A stretch of DNA of 50,072 nucleotides. Origin: a virus. The position numbers and the translations under genes are program-made. Positions within the stretch are counted from its first letter, which is position 1. Every line of letters begins with the position of its first letter. The stretch covers positions 1 to 50,072 of the IMG/VR virus record IMGVR_UViG_3300036819_000014; one strand, written 5' to 3'. The notes below the pieces were generated by a model. That model saw nothing but the letters and a program-made list of their open reading frames with translations, had not been told where the DNA came from and did not search any database. Positions 47,087 through 50,072 of this stretch are shown piece after piece.

Positions 47087-49771
47087 GTGGTAATTGACGA
47101 AGACTCATATTTGATGCACTACGGTGTTCTTCGCAGATCGGGTCGCTATCCATGGGGATCGGGAAATACTCCTTACGAGCGCAGTTCCGGATTTCTCGGC
47201 GCAGCGGACGATCTCAAACGACAGGGACTTAGCGAAGTTGATATCGCTAAAGGTCTCGGTCTCGACTCAACAACACAGCTTCGTGCTGTACGCGCAATCG
47301 CGAAGAATCAGGTTCGTGCCGCTGATTCCGCTCAGGCTCTTCGTCTGAAGAACAAGGGCATGAGCAATGTCGCCATCGGTCAGCAGATGCATATTAACGA
47401 ATCATCGGTTCGTTCTCTGCTTGATCCTGCACTCGCAGACAAACGCGATATTCTGCAGACAACGGCGAACCTGCTTAAAGACAAAGTCGGAGAAGACGGT
47501 TACCTAGACATCGGATCGGGAACCGAGAACAACCTGTCTATATCTCAGACTAAGCTCGCGACCGCAGTTGAGGTTCTGAAGGAAGAAGGATATGAGGTCC
47601 ACAACGTCCAGGTCACTCAGCTGGGAACTGGAAACAAGACCACTATCAAAGTCCTTGCGCCTCCAGGCACAACCTATCGAGACATCGTCCGCAACCCATC
47701 GAACATCAAAAGTGTTGCTGCATATTCTGATAGTGATGGCCGAGACTATACGCCAGTCAAGCCTCCCGTTGGCATTGATCCTGATCGTGTGGGCGTGCGC
47801 TTTGCCGAACAAGGTGGAACCAACGCTGACGGCGTCATCTACGTACGCCGCGGCGTTTCTGACGTCTCGCTAGGCACAGCAAAATATGCTCAGGTTCGGA
47901 TCAAGGTCGGCGACGACAACTATCTTAAAGGCATGGCAATGTACAACGACGATATGCCAGAAGGCGTTGACTTGTTGTTCAACACGAACAAGAGTGAATC
48001 AAAGGGCAAGATCGGTGCCATGAAGCCGATCAAGGACGACCCTACGAATCCGTTCGGTGCCATCACCCGGCAGAAAACATATGTCGACAGCGATGGCAAA
48101 GAGAAGCAGTCGGTCATGAATATCGTCAATGAAGAAGGCGATTGGAAAGACTGGTCTCGTACACTGTCAAGTCAGATGCTGTCCAAGCAGGATCCGGCTT
48201 TGGCTAAGAAGCAACTTGATATTGCATACAACTCAATGAAAGACGAGTTTAGCACGATCAAGGGACTGACAAATCCTGTCGTCAAGAACAAGCTTCTGTC
48301 ATCGTTCGCCGATGGTGCTGAATCAGCTTCGGTCCATCTCAAGGCCGCTGCACTTCCGAGTCAGGCAACGCATGTTATATTGCCACTTGAGAAAATAAAA
48401 GAGAACGAAGTCTATGCGCCGAACTATCCAGACGGAACTCGTGTAGCCCTAGTTCGATTTCCTCATGGTGGAACATTCGAGATTCCAGAACTCACCGTTA
48501 ACAATAAGAACTCAGAAGCAAAGTCCAGTATCGACCGAGCAGTCGACGCTATCGGTATCCATCCGAAGGTTGCGTCTCGCTTGTCTGGTGCGGACTTTGA
48601 CGGTGACACAGTTCTGGTTATTCCGAACAATGACAAGAAGATTCGCACATCGCCGCCACTCAAGGATCTAGAAGACTTCGATCCTCAGTCTGCCTATCCA
48701 AAATATGATGGCATGAAAGTGATCTCGCCTCGTGCCAAGCAACAGCAAATGGGCGACGTTTCGAATCTGATTACGGATATGACAGTCAAGGGTGCTAAGC
48801 CAGAAGAACTGGCACGAGCAGTCAAGCATTCTATGGTTGTCATTGACTCTGAGAAGCATGAGCTTAACTACAAGCAGTCGTATACCGATAACGGTATCGC
48901 TAGTCTCAAAGCAAAATATCAGGGTGTCGGTGAGACCGGTCGTCTTAAAGGCGCATCCACCATCATCTCCAAGTCTGGTAACGCCACAGTCAAGGTTCCT
49001 GAGCGCCGTCTTCAGAAAGCTAGTGAAGGCGGTTCTATAGATCCGGTTACCGGTAAGAAAATATACCGTGAGACTGGCGCAACCTACACAGACAAGACTG
49101 GCAAGACACGACAGAAGCTGTCTGATAGCAAGCCACTGCTAGAGACTGATGATGCATTCACCCTGTCGTCTGGAACGGCCATGGAGAATATCTATGCCGC
49201 ACACAGCAACAAGCTGAAGGCATTGGCAGACAGTGCAAGGAAAGCTAGCCTTAGTACTGGAAGCCAAAAATCATCCCCCACCGCTAAGAAAACGTATGCC
49301 TCACAGGTAGACAGCTTGAATGCCAAACTAAACACGGCCCTCAAGAACAAGCCTAAAGAACGGCAGGCGCAGCTTCTAGCAAACGCCATAGTCTCAGCGA
49401 AGACCCAGGACAACCCTGGCATGGAGTCGGCTGACCTCAAGAAGGTCAAGGGTCAAGCACTCACAACTGCAAGAAACAGAATTGGAGCACAAAAGGAAGT
49501 TATTGACATCACACCTGATGAGTGGACTGCTATCCAAGCAGGTGCTGTGACTGCTAACAAGTTGTCATCAATCATTGACAATGCTAATCTAGATCAAGTC
49601 AAGGAACTAGCAACACCTAAGACTAAGCTAGAGGTCACACCAGCTAAGCTAGCAAGAGCTCAGTCGATGCTCGATTCTGGTTACACACAGGCAGAGATCG
49701 CTCGTGCCCTTGGCATTCCTACTTCAACACTCAACGAAGCAATACTTGGTGAAGGAGCGTACAGTGGCTGA
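47087..49771 (+). CDS. Putative single-chain RNA polymerase-like protein with HTH domains
   Basis: 894 aa from GTG 47087 (AAGGAGGT). A tag-like opening (LMHYGVLRRSGRYPWGSG) is followed by two HTH modules (~30-75 and ~78-113; NKGMSNVAIGQQMHINESSV), then a lysine-rich beta segment (YLKGMAMYNDDMPEGVDLLF then NTNK, ~283-306) and AIGIHPKVASRLSGADFDGD then TVLVIP, ending about 513. ADFDGD at 502-507 is the metal-binding signature of double-psi beta-barrel polymerases. AKQQQMGDVSNLITDM and a C-terminal HTH (~855-890) follow. Polymerase activity is inferred from the motif. Confidence 0.6.
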   Translation: MVIDEDSYLMHYGVLRRSGRYPWGSGNTPYERSSGFLGAADDLKRQGLSEVDIAKGLGLDSTTQLRAVRAIAKNQVRAADSAQALRLKNKGMSNVAIGQQMHINESSVRSLLDPALADKRDILQTTANLLKDKVGEDGYLDIGSGTENNLSISQTKLATAVEVLKEEGYEVHNVQVTQLGTGNKTTIKVLAPPGTTYRDIVRNPSNIKSVAAYSDSDGRDYTPVKPPVGIDPDRVGVRFAEQGGTNADGVIYVRRGVSDVSLGTAKYAQVRIKVGDDNYLKGMAMYNDDMPEGVDLLFNTNKSESKGKIGAMKPIKDDPTNPFGAITRQKTYVDSDGKEKQSVMNIVNEEGDWKDWSRTLSSQMLSKQDPALAKKQLDIAYNSMKDEFSTIKGLTNPVVKNKLLSSFADGAESASVHLKAAALPSQATHVILPLEKIKENEVYAPNYPDGTRVALVRFPHGGTFEIPELTVNNKNSEAKSSIDRAVDAIGIHPKVASRLSGADFDGDTVLVIPNNDKKIRTSPPLKDLEDFDPQSAYPKYDGMKVISPRAKQQQMGDVSNLITDMTVKGAKPEELARAVKHSMVVIDSEKHELNYKQSYTDNGIASLKAKYQGVGETGRLKGASTIISKSGNATVKVPERRLQKASEGGSIDPVTGKKIYRETGATYTDKTGKTRQKLSDSKPLLETDDAFTLSSGTAMENIYAAHSNKLKALADSARKASLSTGSQKSSPTAKKTYASQVDSLNAKLNTALKNKPKERQAQLLANAIVSAKTQDNPGMESADLKKVKGQALTTARNRIGAQKEVIDITPDEWTAIQAGAVTANKLSSIIDNANLDQVKELATPKTKLEVTPAKLARAQSMLDSGYTQAEIARALGIPTSTLNEAILGEGAYSG

Positions 49772-50072
49772 TGCCGATGAACACATGCTGACTACCACTG
49801 ACAATCCATACGATCCCTTCACACAGTGGGATGAGTGGTGGCAGTACGATACTTCAAAAGGCTACAACTCATCTAGCTATCTTGCTAGAATCTGTAATAC
49901 TTCGATCGATTTGTCAGATCTTGACAATGATCAAGCAATCGAAGATGCAATTGACGAAATTGTAAAACTAAATATTAATGGCATGTACACAAAAGCTGTT
50001 AAGAAAAATTTAGTTTTAGAAAATTTCTGCAATCCGGGGGAGGTCATGAAAATTTCTGACCCCCCTATGCAT
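49764..50072 (+). CDS. Conserved phage protein, open at the right end
   Basis: GTG 49764 with GAAGGAG, overlapping the RNA-polymerase-like gene. 103 codons to the end, no stop. TTTDNPYDPFTQWDEWWQYD and YNSSSYLARICNTSIDLSD then DAIDEIVKLNINGMYTK match a conserved acidic protein often encoded near packaging genes in siphophages. It probably continues at position 1. The last ~150 bp are AT-rich, unlike the rest of the window. Confidence 0.7.
   Translation, partial: MADADEHMLTTTDNPYDPFTQWDEWWQYDTSKGYNSSSYLARICNTSIDLSDLDNDQAIEDAIDEIVKLNINGMYTKAVKKNLVLENFCNPGEVMKISDPPMH

Noticed and set aside
1-50072. tRNA genes
   Set aside because: Looked for GGTTCGAATCC-type T-arms in intergenic regions and found none; the cloverleaf-like region at 39511 lacks the T-loop and anticodon arm.
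1-50072. CRISPR arrays, integrase, repressor or transposase genes
   Set aside because: No regularly spaced direct repeats, no tyrosine or serine recombinase motifs, no CI/Cro-like gene and no IS-like gene were seen.
1-50072. Minus-strand open frames (for example 7492-8127, 16224-17081, 20048-20902)
   Set aside because: They lie antisense to clearly real genes, have no recognisable motifs and mirror codon bias of the + strand genes.

Overview
The window looks like the complete, or nearly complete, 50-kb genome of a tailed phage with a long non-contractile tail (siphovirus type), at roughly half GC. All credible genes lie on the + strand, are tightly packed (many ATGA/TGATG stop-start overlaps) and mostly carry GGAGG-type ribosome sites. 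I see no integrase, repressor or tRNA gene, so a strictly lytic lifestyle is likely. Several families (capsid protease-capsid fusion, HFGVKGMKWG-tagged head protein, Gp37-like tail hub, DUF6353, DUF6275, Ltp-like protein) fit phages of Gram-positive, probably actinobacterial, hosts. The host itself cannot be named from the sequence. The last reading frame (from 49764) runs open off the right end in frame 1 and position 1 is open in the same frame, so the two ends probably join.

Layout: 1-377, structured left end with two strong inverted repeats. 378-5122, packaging and lysis: terminase-associated small protein, HNH nuclease, endolysin, connector-like protein, tagged head protein, large terminase. 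5119-9457, head: decoration-like protein, portal, protease-capsid fusion, head closure, tail terminator. 9466-21810, tail: two paralogous major tail proteins flanking a chaperone-like gene, two fibre-like genes, a 1399-aa tape measure, distal tail and hub proteins, and a fibronectin-III fibre. 21826-22709, membrane proteins and an r1t-type holin. 22713-29609, small membrane proteins, two DUF6353 paralogues and conserved hypotheticals. 29513-39474, replication: a 1245-aa SF3 helicase / AEP primase / family B polymerase fusion, an SSB-like protein, and many small proteins. 39475-44186, structured RNAs, an Ltp-like exclusion protein, zinc-ribbon miniproteins and small membrane proteins. 44183-47068, SNF2-like helicase, a 177-bp palindrome, HNH endonuclease, VRR-NUC-like and Cas4-like nucleases. 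47087-49771, an 894-aa HTH protein carrying the DFDGD signature of double-psi beta-barrel RNA polymerases.

Three layers stand out. (1) Six near-identical promoter-like elements (CTCGC, exactly 15 nt, then TATAAT or TTTAAT followed by GA) drive the early half; several precede structured RNA segments rather than genes. (2) At least five candidate structured RNAs have no family that I recognise, including a duplicated 3'-UTR element whose helices vary compatibly between copies. (3) The phage encodes an unusually self-contained replication and perhaps transcription apparatus: a helicase-primase-polymerase fusion, a palindromic iteron-bearing origin candidate, and a putative single-chain RNA polymerase that may share a virion-associated tag with a head protein.
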